Part shown: piece after piece, positions 17,974 through 25,346 of the stretch
Position numbering within the stretch: the stretch's first letter is position 1
Layout of the letters: every line of letters starts with the position of its first letter
Source of the DNA: Lachnospiraceae bacterium
GTDB lineage: Bacteria; Bacillota; Clostridia; Lachnospirales; Lachnospiraceae
DNA: 35,213 nucleotides
Reading direction: 5' to 3'
Assembly (NCBI GenBank): GCA_017461045.1
Contig: JAFTZJ010000009.1
Span: 1 to 35,213 of the forward strand
Program-made: the position numbers and the translations under genes
Notes under the pieces: generated by a model
The model's input: only the letters and a program-made list of their open reading frames with translations
Databases searched by the model: none
Told to the model about the DNA's origin: nothing

Positions 17974-18999
17974 TTGGTACATGTATTATTGTTAATATTA
18001 AAAGTACTGGGCATCACACTGTTGATTTTGCTTGGCCTTATCATATTGTTAGTACTTATGGTCCTTCTGATTCCGTTGTACTATACAATTGATGCTAAGT
18101 ACTATGAGGAGTTTCGGGCAGTTGGACGTGTCCGGTGGCTGTGTTTTGTGATTGACCTGAAAGGATTATATGGGGATGAGAAATTTGTGTATTACCTGAA
18201 ATCCTTTGGGTTTACCATATCAACCAATGATGAGAACAGTAAACATTACCGTAAAGGAATGGAAGAAGTCCATGAAGAATATGATGTTCCGGTGACTATG
18301 GTGGAAGATGATTTTGATGCGTACATGAAAGAGGAAGGGGCTGTAACAAGAGGCAGAACCTCAAGTGCCGAATTACAGAACCAGCAAAGACAACTTCCGG
18401 CTCAGGCTGCTTCCGATACTGAACTTGGTACTGTTACAACAGAAACGAAGCAAGGTATTCTCACAAAGATACGATTGAAAATTGAAGAGGCTATTGAATG
18501 GGTAACATCTATCCCTATGCGACTTCATTACAAAATTTCAGAGATACTATCAAGAATACTTGACTTTTTAGCTGATTTAAGGGAAAATATTAGCAAATTG
18601 GTGGCTAAGAAGGATGAGATTCTGAAGAAAGTACAGGATGCGAGAGCATTTCTTCAAAAACCATCAACCAAAGAGGCTTGGGTAGATGCCAAGAAGTATC
18701 TGCTTCGCCTATGGAAGCACATCAAACCACGAAAGCTTCAAGGCCATGTTCGGTTTGGAATGGAGGATCCGGCTTCAACCGGTCAGGTGTTAGGTGCGGT
18801 TGCTGCATTGATGCCTTTATATAAGAATCACATAGTAGTGGCACCGGATTTTGAACAACAGATTTTTGAAGGCGAGTTATATGCGAAGGGAAGAGTTCAG
18901 ATTGGATTTTTATTAACCTGGATTCTGAAAATATTATTGAATCGGAATCTAATGAACACGATTCAGAAAGCAAGGACGATTTTAGGAGGAAATAAATAA
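17974..18999 (+). CDS. DUF2953 family membrane-anchored protein (YtfI-like), TTG start
   Basis: This 341-residue protein opens with a long hydrophobic segment (about residues 3-36), then the DUF2953 pattern of short strands (YTIDAKYYEE, VRWLCFVIDLKG). A polar, Gln/Ala-rich linker follows near 120-160. The C-terminal half has an amphipathic helical region and the conserved end GRVQIGFLLTWILKIL. In Bacillus the homologue ytfI lies directly before ytfJ/gerW, and the same pair occurs here with a one-base TAATG overlap. Its biochemical role is unknown. The start codon is TTG, supported by AGGAGGTGAT, a ten-base match to the 16S rRNA tail, ending 3 nt before it. The ATG at 17969 lies in another frame that closes after eight codons. 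Confidence 0.85.
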   Translation: MVHVLLLILKVLGITLLILLGLIILLVLMVLLIPLYYTIDAKYYEEFRAVGRVRWLCFVIDLKGLYGDEKFVYYLKSFGFTISTNDENSKHYRKGMEEVHEEYDVPVTMVEDDFDAYMKEEGAVTRGRTSSAELQNQQRQLPAQAASDTELGTVTTETKQGILTKIRLKIEEAIEWVTSIPMRLHYKISEILSRILDFLADLRENISKLVAKKDEILKKVQDARAFLQKPSTKEAWVDAKKYLLRLWKHIKPRKLQGHVRFGMEDPASTGQVLGAVAALMPLYKNHIVVAPDFEQQIFEGELYAKGRVQIGFLLTWILKILLNRNLMNTIQKARTILGGNK

Positions 19000-19403
19000 T
19001 GGCAAGTAATGATTTTAACACAACTGTAGGTACATTGTTCAACGGAATGGATTCATTCCTTACAACCAAAACTGTAATCGGAGAACCAACAACAATTGGT
19101 AATACCATTATTTTGCCTTTGGTAGATGTTTCATTTGCTGTAGCTGCAGGTGCATTTGCGGAAGGTAACACAAAGAATAGCGGTGCCGGCGGTTTGGGCG
19201 GTAAGATGTCACCTAGTGCTGTATTGGTGATTCAGGATGGACACACCAAGCTGGTAAATATTAAGAATCAGGATAGTATTACCAAGATTTTAGATATGGT
19301 TCCGGAATTGATTGATAAGGTTGCAGACTATGCAAAGGAATACAAAGAGAAGAAGGATGCTGAAGGAATCGAGGCAGACGAACAGGAAGTAATTGAAGGT
19401 TAA
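18999..19403 (+). CDS. gerW: GerW family sporulation/germination protein (YtfJ)
   Basis: This 134-residue protein matches the GerW/YtfJ family over its whole length. It has an N-terminal helix, then strands around TIILPLVDVSFAVAAGAF, a glycine-rich turn (SGAGGLGGKMSPSAVLVI), a basic/hydrophobic strand (KLVNI), and a charged C-terminal helix. In Bacillus subtilis GerW is needed for normal spore germination with L-alanine. The acidic tail after residue 115 is variable. The ATG overlaps the stop of the DUF2953 gene by one base, and TAGGAGGA gives a strong ribosome site. The ytfI-ytfJ order is conserved in spore-formers and supports the call. Confidence 0.93.
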   Translation: MASNDFNTTVGTLFNGMDSFLTTKTVIGEPTTIGNTIILPLVDVSFAVAAGAFAEGNTKNSGAGGLGGKMSPSAVLVIQDGHTKLVNIKNQDSITKILDMVPELIDKVADYAKEYKEKKDAEGIEADEQEVIEG

Positions 19404-19466
19404 TAGTCAATTTCTTGATAATACCTGCATATAATAGGGTATAGAACGAGAAAGAGGGTGAAACAC

Positions 19467-19601
19467 ATGAAACGCTTATGTGGGTTTGCCCTCTTTTTTG
19501 TTGCAGTGGGCATGATATTGAACTGCTTCCTGGAAGGGTTCTGGACATTCGTTTGCATATCGGGGAGTTTATTTTTAGCGTATTGTTTATTTTGTAAATA
19601 A
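19467..19601 (+). CDS. 44-residue cysteine-rich membrane microprotein
   Basis: A short reading frame encodes 44 residues, starting MKRLCGFALFFVAVGMIL. Two hydrophobic stretches (about 5-22 and 25-42), separated by a Glu-Gly turn, suggest a two-helix membrane hairpin. Four cysteines are present before the last residue pair, including one in the final C-K. A GAGGGTG ribosome site lies 7-8 nt before the ATG. It follows gerW by 63 nt, with a TATAAT at 19430-19435 in the gap but no good -35 box. It ends just before the hairpin at 19616-19635. From memory, similar MKR-x-C-G microproteins occur in related Clostridia. Function unknown. Confidence 0.65.
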   Translation: MKRLCGFALFFVAVGMILNCFLEGFWTFVCISGSLFLAYCLFCK

Positions 19602-19612
19602 TTTTTAAAACG

Positions 19613-19635
19613 AAAAAAAGCCCTTCGGGGCTTTT
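19613..19635 (-). terminator. Terminator of rpmB (also able to act on the plus strand)
   Basis: AAAAGCCC-TTCG-GGGCTTTT (19616-19635) has an extra-stable UUCG-type tetraloop on the plus strand. On the minus strand the stem is followed by a run of seven T (19613-19619 complement), a textbook terminator 22 nt after the rpmB stop. It may also end plus-strand transcripts of the gerW operon. Confidence 0.88.
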
Positions 19636-19657
19636 AATCTACGCGGAATTTCTCCGA

Positions 19658-19843
19658 TTATGCACGCTCAACTAATCCAGATTTCAAACAAGAAGTACAT
19701 ACGTACATTTTCTTTGGAGCACCATTCACAAGAACCTTAACAGACTTAATGTTAGATTTCCACATTCTGTTTGATCTTCTATGAGAATGGCTCACTTTGA
19801 TTCCGAAATGAGCACCTTTATCACAAATTGCACACTTTGCCAT
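19658..19843 (-). CDS. rpmB: 50S ribosomal protein L28, zinc-ribbon form
   Basis: This 61-residue protein is ribosomal L28 of the large subunit. It begins MAKCAICDKG and contains the conserved SHSHRRSNRMWKSNI segment. Cys4, Cys7, Cys49 and Cys52 form two C-x2-C pairs, so this is the zinc-binding version rather than the cysteine-free paralogue some Firmicutes carry. The start is the internal ATG at 19843, not the longer open frame, because GAGGAGGTG sits just upstream and the protein then has family length. It is divergent from yloU-yloV, the same arrangement as in Bacillus. It has its own promoter and terminator. Confidence 0.97.
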   Translation of the reverse strand: MAKCAICDKGAHFGIKVSHSHRRSNRMWKSNIKSVKVLVNGAPKKMYVCTSCLKSGLVERA

Positions 19844-19864
19844 GGTACAGCACCTCCTCGCATT

Positions 19865-19892
19865 TTTATAACGTAAATTCACAACGTGTCAA
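19865..19892 (-). promoter_or_regulatory. Strong promoter of rpmB
   Basis: On the minus strand a perfect TTGACA (19887-19892) and TATAAA (19865-19870) are 16 bp apart, 21 nt upstream of the rpmB ATG. This fits a highly expressed ribosomal protein gene. Confidence 0.75.
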
Positions 19893-19965
19893 TTTTAACA
19901 GATTTATTTTAGAAATGCAAGCGAAAATATAGAAAAATTCTATTTCTTTTTTTTGAAAAAGCGGT

Positions 19966-19971
19966 TATAAT
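19966..19971 (+). promoter_or_regulatory. -10 box of the yloU-yloV promoter
   Basis: TATAAT at 19966-19971 lies 48 nt upstream of the yloU ATG. The -35 region is poor: TTTCTT at 19943-19948 with 17-bp spacing, within a T-rich stretch. Confidence 0.5.
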
Positions 19972-20019
19972 GATACTATATGTTTGAAATGATACTAACA
20001 GTAGAATGGAGGTTCGCAT

Positions 20020-20376
20020 ATGAAGGGACGAATGAGTACAGAAAATGGAGATATTATTGTAGATAACGAAGTCATTGCTCAGTATGCCGGTTTATCAGCT
20101 GTTGAGTGCTTTGGTATCGTAGGTATGGCTACCGTTAGTGTAAAGGACGGTTTAGTGAAATTACTGCGTGGTGACAGTGTTAGTAAAGGTGTGAATGTAT
20201 CGATTGAATCGAATCGGATTTCAATTGATTTTCATATAATTGTTGCATATGGTGTTAGCATTTCGGTTGTGGCTGATAATCTTGTGAGTACCGTAAGATA
20301 TAAAATTGAAGAGTTCACCGGCATGCCTGTTGAATGCATCAACATTTTTGTTGAAGGCGTTCGGGTGATGGACTAA
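20020..20376 (+). CDS. yloU: Asp23/Gls24 family protein (YloU)
   Basis: This 118-residue protein is a single Asp23/Gls24 domain, spanning about 5-110. Features include GDIIVDNEVIAQYAGLSA at the N-terminus and the strand pair ISIDFHIIVAYGVSISVVAD, and the C-terminal part reads VRYKIEEFTGMPVECINIFVEGV. Family members are cytoplasmic or envelope-associated proteins linked with stress and cell-wall homeostasis, and YloU-type proteins are always found before a DAK2-domain gene. Here yloV starts 21 nt downstream. The ATG is preceded by GGAGG. The biochemical function is not established. Confidence 0.93.
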   Translation: MKGRMSTENGDIIVDNEVIAQYAGLSAVECFGIVGMATVSVKDGLVKLLRGDSVSKGVNVSIESNRISIDFHIIVAYGVSISVVADNLVSTVRYKIEEFTGMPVECINIFVEGVRVMD

Positions 20377-20397
20377 TCAGTTAAGGAGGATATTGTT

Positions 20398-22086
20398 GTG
20401 GCAGTCAAGAAGATAGACGCAGTTCTGCTTCAGAAAGCATTTTTAGCAGGTGCGCAGTGTATTGAGAGCAAGAAAGAATATATTAATCAATTAAATGTAT
20501 TTCCGGTTCCGGATGGTGATACCGGTACTAATATGACCCTGACAATTATGTCAGCAGCTAAGGAAGTTGCAGCTATTGAAAATCCGACTATGGCTACATT
20601 ATCGAAGGCAATTTCCAGTGGCTCTTTAAGTGGAGCACGTGGTAATTCCGGTGTTATTTTATCCCAGTTATTCCGTGGTTTTTGTAAGGGAATTGCTAAT
20701 AAAGAAGAGTTGACGACTGAGGATTTGGCACGTTGTTTTGAACAGGCAGTTGCAACTGCATATAAAGCAGTTATGAAGCCGAAGGAAGGAACGATTTTAA
20801 CTGTTGCCAAGGGTATGTCTGATAAGGCGAATGAGATTTGCCGACGAGTAAAAGATATTGATGAATTTGGTAGAATTGTAATTGAATATGGTAATGAGGT
20901 TCTGGCATATACTCCGGAATTACTTCCTGTATTGAAGGAAGCAGGGGTTGTAGATTCCGGTGGACAGGGATTAATGGAAGTTATGCAGGGAGCATATCAG
21001 GCTGCAATCGGTAAGGAAGTTGAGATTGTAGCGATTCCTGTGGAATCAACTCAGAAGTTTGATTTTTCTGTAGAGGATGATCCGAATGCAGAGATTACCT
21101 TTGGTTACTGTACTGAGTTCATTATTATGCTGGAGAATGAATACAACGAAGATATAGAAGCGGAATTTAAGGAATACTTAAGTTCTATTGGTGATTCTTT
21201 GGTAGTTGTATCCGATGATGATATTGTGAAAGTCCATGTTCATACCAATCATCCGGGTCTGGCATTTGAAAAAGGCTTGACCTATGGTTCGTTAACCCGT
21301 ATGAAGATTGATAACATGCGGGAAGAGCATCAGGAAAAACTGGCGAAAGCAGCAAGCCAGAAAGCAGCGAATGAAAAGGTTGCAGAGAAAGAAGCAGCAA
21401 AACCGGCTAAGAAAGCAGAACCGGAAAAGGATTATGGGTTCATTGCAGTTACCATTGGTGAAGGAATTAATGAAATCTTCAATGGATTAGGTGTGGATTA
21501 TCTGATTGAAGGTGGTCAGACCATGAACCCAAGTACAGAAGATATGTTAAATGCCATTGATCAAGTGAATGCTAAGACGATCTTCATTCTTCCGAATAAT
21601 AAGAATATTATCTTAGCTGCAAACCAGGCACAAAGTCTTACGAAGGATAAAGAAATTGTAGTAATTCCTTCAAAGACTGTACCACAGGGAATATCAGCGA
21701 TTATTGCCTTTGATCCTTCTCAGACAAGCGAAGATAATGCGGCTGGTATGAAAGAAGCAATGTCATTGGTAAAGACCGGACAGGTGACGTATGCAGTACG
21801 TGACACCAGTATTGACGGCAAAACCATTAAGTTAGGAGATATCATGGGTATTGGTGATGATGGTATTAAGGCCGTTGGAACCGATGTACATGGTACAACC
21901 ATGGATTTGATTTCTGAGTTAGTGGATGATGATTCCGAATTAATTTGTCTCTACTATGGTGATGAAGTACAGGAAGACGATGCCAATGCAATTCTGGATT
22001 CTTTGGAGAAGAAATATAAGAACTGTGATGTAGAATTACACTATGGCGGACAACCGATTTATTACTATGTAATTTCTGTTGAATAA
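20398..22086 (+). CDS. fakA: DAK2-domain fatty-acid kinase subunit (YloV/FakA-like)
   Basis: This 562-residue protein is YloV/FakA-like. The N-terminal DhaL/DAK2 domain (about 5-200) carries the metal-nucleotide motif NVFPVPDGDTGTNM, with its three Asp/Gly-Asp residues, and SGARGNSGVI. A middle domain (about 215-310) and a C-terminal domain (about 345-562) are joined by a Lys/Ala/Glu-rich linker near 315-345. FakA binds ATP and phosphorylates fatty acids presented by a FakB (DegV) partner, feeding them into phospholipid synthesis. No FakB gene is visible here. The start is GTG, supported by AAGGAGGA upstream. It forms an operon with yloU and ends at the terminator at 22139-22186. The FakA role is inferred from family membership. 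Confidence 0.92.
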   Translation: MAVKKIDAVLLQKAFLAGAQCIESKKEYINQLNVFPVPDGDTGTNMTLTIMSAAKEVAAIENPTMATLSKAISSGSLSGARGNSGVILSQLFRGFCKGIANKEELTTEDLARCFEQAVATAYKAVMKPKEGTILTVAKGMSDKANEICRRVKDIDEFGRIVIEYGNEVLAYTPELLPVLKEAGVVDSGGQGLMEVMQGAYQAAIGKEVEIVAIPVESTQKFDFSVEDDPNAEITFGYCTEFIIMLENEYNEDIEAEFKEYLSSIGDSLVVVSDDDIVKVHVHTNHPGLAFEKGLTYGSLTRMKIDNMREEHQEKLAKAASQKAANEKVAEKEAAKPAKKAEPEKDYGFIAVTIGEGINEIFNGLGVDYLIEGGQTMNPSTEDMLNAIDQVNAKTIFILPNNKNIILAANQAQSLTKDKEIVVIPSKTVPQGISAIIAFDPSQTSEDNAAGMKEAMSLVKTGQVTYAVRDTSIDGKTIKLGDIMGIGDDGIKAVGTDVHGTTMDLISELVDDDSELICLYYGDEVQEDDANAILDSLEKKYKNCDVELHYGGQPIYYYVISVE

Positions 22087-22113
22087 TCCGTTTTGTATTT
22101 GGTTTTCATAATA

Positions 22114-22143
22114 AAATATTGAAATAACAAGAATGGATAAAAC
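22114..22143 (+). promoter_or_regulatory. Possible sigma-E-like promoter of yqfC-yqfD
   Basis: AAATATT (22114-22120), a 15-bp spacer, then GATAAAAC (22136-22143). The first box is a good match to the Bacillus sigma-E -35 consensus and the second only fair. Transcription would begin near 22150, inside the left arm of the yloV terminator. A second sigma-E-like -10, CATATAAT (22151-22158), sits at the loop but lacks a good -35. Confidence 0.3.
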
Positions 22144-22186
22144 TCTCTGACATATAATGTAAAGATGTCAGAGAGTTTTCTTTTTT
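22139..22186 (+). terminator. Terminator of the yloU-yloV operon
   Basis: A perfect 15-bp stem, AAAACTCTCTGACAT (22139-22153) with ATGTCAGAGAGTTTT (22165-22179), loop of 11 nt, is followed by CTTTTTT. It lies only 14 nt before the ribosome site of yqfC. Confidence 0.92.
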
Positions 22187-22211
22187 CGGAAATTCATTGA
22201 AGGAGGACACT

Positions 22212-22442
22212 ATGCAGGTTACCAGTGATGTGACAGAAGGTGTAATCATTCTTCGGGTTCATGGTTCCAAAGAAGCCTGGCTAGAGAATTTTCAAAGTTT
22301 ACAGGAATATACAGCGGAATCTATTCGTGTAACAGGAAAGTCTTCCGGTGTGTGGATTTTGGGACGGAACATGCGAATTGAGTATTATGGAGCCGTGGAA
22401 ATGAAAATCATTGGCGAAATTCAGAGAATTGAATATGTGTAG
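22212..22442 (+). CDS. yqfC: YabP/YqfC family sporulation protein
   Basis: This 76-residue protein fits the YabP/YqfC family. It is all beta-type, with an N-terminal strand (VIILRVHG), a central EYTAESIRVTG segment that parallels the family's EYT-x-x-x-I motif, and the ending MKIIGEIQRIEYV. The start is the ATG at 22212, because AAGGAGG lies 6 nt upstream; the longer frame from a TTG at 22197 has no ribosome site. It lies 7 nt before yqfD, the arrangement known from Bacillus, where both are made in the mother cell under sigma-E. Its exact role in sporulation is unknown. Confidence 0.9.
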   Translation: MQVTSDVTEGVIILRVHGSKEAWLENFQSLQEYTAESIRVTGKSSGVWILGRNMRIEYYGAVEMKIIGEIQRIEYV

Positions 22443-22449
22443 GTGATTT

Positions 22450-23673
22450 ATGGGAAAATTGCGTACTTGGTTAAATGGATACATAGAAGTATTAGTAAGC
22501 GGAAATGGACCGGAGCGGTTTCTTTCTCTATTACATCTGAAGGAAATTCATATATGGGATATGGAACCGGTTCAGGAGGGATATCGTTTTCGTATGGAAA
22601 GTCGTAGATTTCGGGACTTGGATGCCATTCGAAAGAAAACAGGTTCTACGGTTGAGATACAAAATAAATTTGGTCTGCCATTTTGGTTGTTTCGTTATCG
22701 AAAACGGTATGGGTTGGTCGTAGGGGCCATTATGGCAGGGGTACTTGTTTATGTGTGTTCTCTGTTTATCTGGGATATTAATGTAGAAGGGACCTATTTT
22801 TATACAGATGAACAGATTCAAAGGCGTATAGAAGAGGCGTATGTATCTTTGGGGCAACGAAAGTCACAAATTGATTGTAATCAATTAGAAGAACAATTGA
22901 GGCAGGATTTTCCGGAGATTTCCTGGGTGAGCTGTGAAATCATAGGAACACAGTTAAATGTTGATATTAAGGAAACATTGGAAGGAACAGAGCTGGTTAC
23001 TGTAGATACGCCGGTTCAGGATATTGCTGCTGCCAAAGACGGAATAATCGTGGAAATGATTACACGAAGCGGAACACCGGTTGTTCAGGTGGGACAGACG
23101 GTTACCAAGGGGAGTGTTTTGATTTCCGGTGTGGTTAATATCTATGATGACTATGATGAAATTCTGGAAACGGATTATGTTGCGGCAGATGGAGATGTCA
23201 TTGCGGAGACAACTTATCAGTATGAAGATACCTTTGAATTGCAATACTATGAGAAGGAATACACGAATCGTTCACAGAAAGCCATTACAATTGAAGTCGG
23301 AGCCTGGGTTCAGGAGTGGCATATGCCTTGGAAAACCTTTACGAACTTTGATGTGGTTGAAGAGAATCACAAGCTGCGTTTGGGGCAAACCTATTACTTA
23401 CCGATTAGTTTTACTGTGAATGAAAGACGGGAATATAATCCGGTACTTGTTACTTATACAGAGGAAGAAGCCAATAAAAGAGCTGCGGAACGCTTGCAAC
23501 GGTATATTGACAATTTATCTGAAAAAGAAGTAGAAATCATGGAAAATAATGTTACAATAGAATGTGGAAATGGTGTCTGTAAGGCGACCGGTTCCATTGT
23601 TGTATGGGAGCGGATTGGCTATGGAAGAGAATTATTGATTCCGACTGAACCACAGGCACCGATTGCCGAATAA
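22450..23673 (+). CDS. yqfD: Sporulation protein YqfD
   Basis: This 407-residue protein is YqfD-like. A cytoplasmic N-terminal domain (about 1-88) is followed by a single membrane helix near 92-112 (GLVVGAIMAGVLVYVCSLFI). Next come the INVEGTYFYTDEQI segment typical of POTRA-like repeats and an extracytoplasmic domain with the WVSCEIIGTQLNVDIKE signature. Homologues are needed for efficient sporulation in Bacillus and related Firmicutes and are expressed in the mother cell; the mechanism is not known. The ATG has a weak ribosome site (TAGGTGAT overlapping the yqfC stop), so translation is probably coupled to yqfC. It is 38 nt upstream of phoH. Confidence 0.94.
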   Translation: MGKLRTWLNGYIEVLVSGNGPERFLSLLHLKEIHIWDMEPVQEGYRFRMESRRFRDLDAIRKKTGSTVEIQNKFGLPFWLFRYRKRYGLVVGAIMAGVLVYVCSLFIWDINVEGTYFYTDEQIQRRIEEAYVSLGQRKSQIDCNQLEEQLRQDFPEISWVSCEIIGTQLNVDIKETLEGTELVTVDTPVQDIAAAKDGIIVEMITRSGTPVVQVGQTVTKGSVLISGVVNIYDDYDEILETDYVAADGDVIAETTYQYEDTFELQYYEKEYTNRSQKAITIEVGAWVQEWHMPWKTFTNFDVVEENHKLRLGQTYYLPISFTVNERREYNPVLVTYTEEEANKRAAERLQRYIDNLSEKEVEIMENNVTIECGNGVCKATGSIVVWERIGYGRELLIPTEPQAPIAE

Positions 23674-23711
23674 TAGAGAATAAGAACAATTTACGTATAT
23701 GGAGGAATTAA

Positions 23712-24737
23712 ATGAATACAACGGAAATCAGTATATCCATACCTTCTGAACATACCCAGAATGTATTTGGACAATTTGATAAGCATATGAAAAAGATTGA
23801 ACGCACACTTGGCGTTACCATGATTTTGCGGAATGATAATCTTAAAATACTTGGAACAGAAGCTCGTGTACAAAAGGCCGAAGAGGTATTTTCTCAGTTG
23901 GTTGAGCTGTCGAAGCGTGGTAATACCATAACAGAACAAAATGTAGATTATGCATTATCACTTTCCTTTACAGATCAGGTAAAACAGATTGTCGAGCTGG
24001 ATCATGACATTGTGTGTCATACAATCAATGGAAAGCCGGTAAAAGCGAAAACCTTGGGACAGAAGCAATATTTGAATCTGATTGAGGAGAAAATGATTGT
24101 ATTTGGTGTGGGGCCTGCAGGAACCGGTAAAACTTACCTGGCAATGGCAAAGGCGATAACAGCCTTTAAGAACAATGAAGTGAATCGTATTATTTTAACC
24201 AGACCGGCCATTGAAGCCGGTGAAAAGCTTGGTTTTCTGCCGGGAGACCTGCAAAGCAAGGTGGACCCGTATTTAAGACCGTTGTATGATGCCTTATATG
24301 AAATTATGGGAGCGGAAACTTTTTTGAAGAATATGGAAAAAGGATTAATTGAAGTAGCTCCTCTAGCATATATGCGTGGCAGAACCTTGGATAATTCGTA
24401 TATTATTTTGGATGAGGCACAGAATACCACACCGGCACAGATGAAAATGTTCTTAACCAGAATCGGGTTTGGATCAAAAGCGGTTATTACCGGTGACTTG
24501 TCACAAAAGGATTTGGCACCAAATGTAAAATCCGGCTTAGATGAAGCATTAAAGGTTTTGGGAAATATTGATGAAATAGGAGTTTGCCGTTTAACCAGTC
24601 AGGACGTTGTCCGTCATCCGCTGGTTCAAAAGATTGTAAGTGCATATGATGCCTATGAAGAAGCAGGAAAACGACGGAACAGACAAGATAACAAATCTTC
24701 CGGTCGGAATTTTGATAAGAAAAAAGATAATTCATGA
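23712..24737 (+). CDS. phoH: PhoH-like ATPase
   Basis: This 341-residue protein is a PhoH/YbeZ family P-loop ATPase. An N-terminal KH-like region (about 1-70, with HMKKIERTLGVTMILRND) precedes the ATPase core with Walker A GPAGTGKT (134-141), the ILTRPAIEAGEKLGFLPGDL motif and Walker B IILDEAQNTT. Family members are RNA-associated ATPases, and the neighbouring ybeY encodes their known functional partner in RNA and ribosome maturation. A basic, Asn-rich tail (about 315-341) is variable. GGAGG lies upstream of the ATG. It follows yqfD as in Bacillus, but the HD-domain gene that often comes next is missing. Confidence 0.95.
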   Translation: MNTTEISISIPSEHTQNVFGQFDKHMKKIERTLGVTMILRNDNLKILGTEARVQKAEEVFSQLVELSKRGNTITEQNVDYALSLSFTDQVKQIVELDHDIVCHTINGKPVKAKTLGQKQYLNLIEEKMIVFGVGPAGTGKTYLAMAKAITAFKNNEVNRIILTRPAIEAGEKLGFLPGDLQSKVDPYLRPLYDALYEIMGAETFLKNMEKGLIEVAPLAYMRGRTLDNSYIILDEAQNTTPAQMKMFLTRIGFGSKAVITGDLSQKDLAPNVKSGLDEALKVLGNIDEIGVCRLTSQDVVRHPLVQKIVSAYDAYEEAGKRRNRQDNKSSGRNFDKKKDNS

Positions 24738-24764
24738 TATTTTTACTGAATTAAGGCAAAAGGG

Positions 24765-24793
24765 TTGTAATAACATATTTTGTTGTTTATAAT
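24765..24793 (+). promoter_or_regulatory. Internal sigma-A promoter before ybeY
   Basis: TTGTAA (24765-24770) and TATAAT (24788-24793) are exactly 17 bp apart, in the 90-nt gap between phoH and ybeY. It gives ybeY and the genes after it a start independent of the sporulation genes upstream. Confidence 0.65.
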
Positions 24794-24827
24794 GTTAGGA
24801 GACACAAGATATAGGGTAGGAGGCATT

Positions 24828-25343
24828 ATGACAGTTAATATTGAAAATGAATATCTGAAGGATTGTTCTCTGGATTATGAGAAGATTATCCGTGAGATTA
24901 TTGAGGAAGCTGTGGACTATGTTAGTTGTCCCTATGATGTGGAAGTAAATGTTCTGTTGACGGACAATGATTGTATTCAGGAGATTAACCGGGACAATCG
25001 GGATATTGACCGTCCGACGGATGTTTTATCGTTTCCGATGATAGAATTCCAAGAGCCGGAGGTGTTTGATCTGGTTGAGGAACATCCGGAATCGTATTTT
25101 AACAGTGATTCCGGGGAGTTATTACTGGGAGACATTGTGGTTTCTGTAGATAAAGTTTATGAACAAGCCCGGGAATACGGACATAGTCCGGAGCGGGAGT
25201 TAGCGTTTTTAATCGCTCACAGTATGCTTCACTTGAGTGGTCATGACCATGAGGAGGAGCAGGAACGGCTGATTATGGAACGAAAACAGGAAGAGATTCT
25301 GCAGAACAAAGGATATACAAGAGAAGATATGAATGAGGTGTAA
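24828..25343 (+). CDS. ybeY: rRNA maturation factor / endoribonuclease YbeY
   Basis: This 171-residue protein is YbeY, a metal-dependent endoribonuclease needed for 16S rRNA 3'-end maturation and ribosome quality control. The zinc-binding signature H131-x3-H135-x5-H141 is intact (HSMLHLSGHDH), and the RPTDVLSFPM motif is present. The ATG at 24828 is chosen because TAGGAGG lies 5 nt upstream and family length results. The longer frame upstream starts inside the promoter region. It sits beside phoH, as in many bacteria, and 3 nt before a DUF3048 lipoprotein gene. Confidence 0.95.
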   Translation: MTVNIENEYLKDCSLDYEKIIREIIEEAVDYVSCPYDVEVNVLLTDNDCIQEINRDNRDIDRPTDVLSFPMIEFQEPEVFDLVEEHPESYFNSDSGELLLGDIVVSVDKVYEQAREYGHSPERELAFLIAHSMLHLSGHDHEEEQERLIMERKQEEILQNKGYTREDMNEV

Positions 25344-25346
25344 AGG

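Noticed and set aside
19844-19882. Longer N-terminus for ribosomal protein L28
   Set aside because: The extra 13 codons cover the ribosome site and promoter; L28 proteins begin MAKC.
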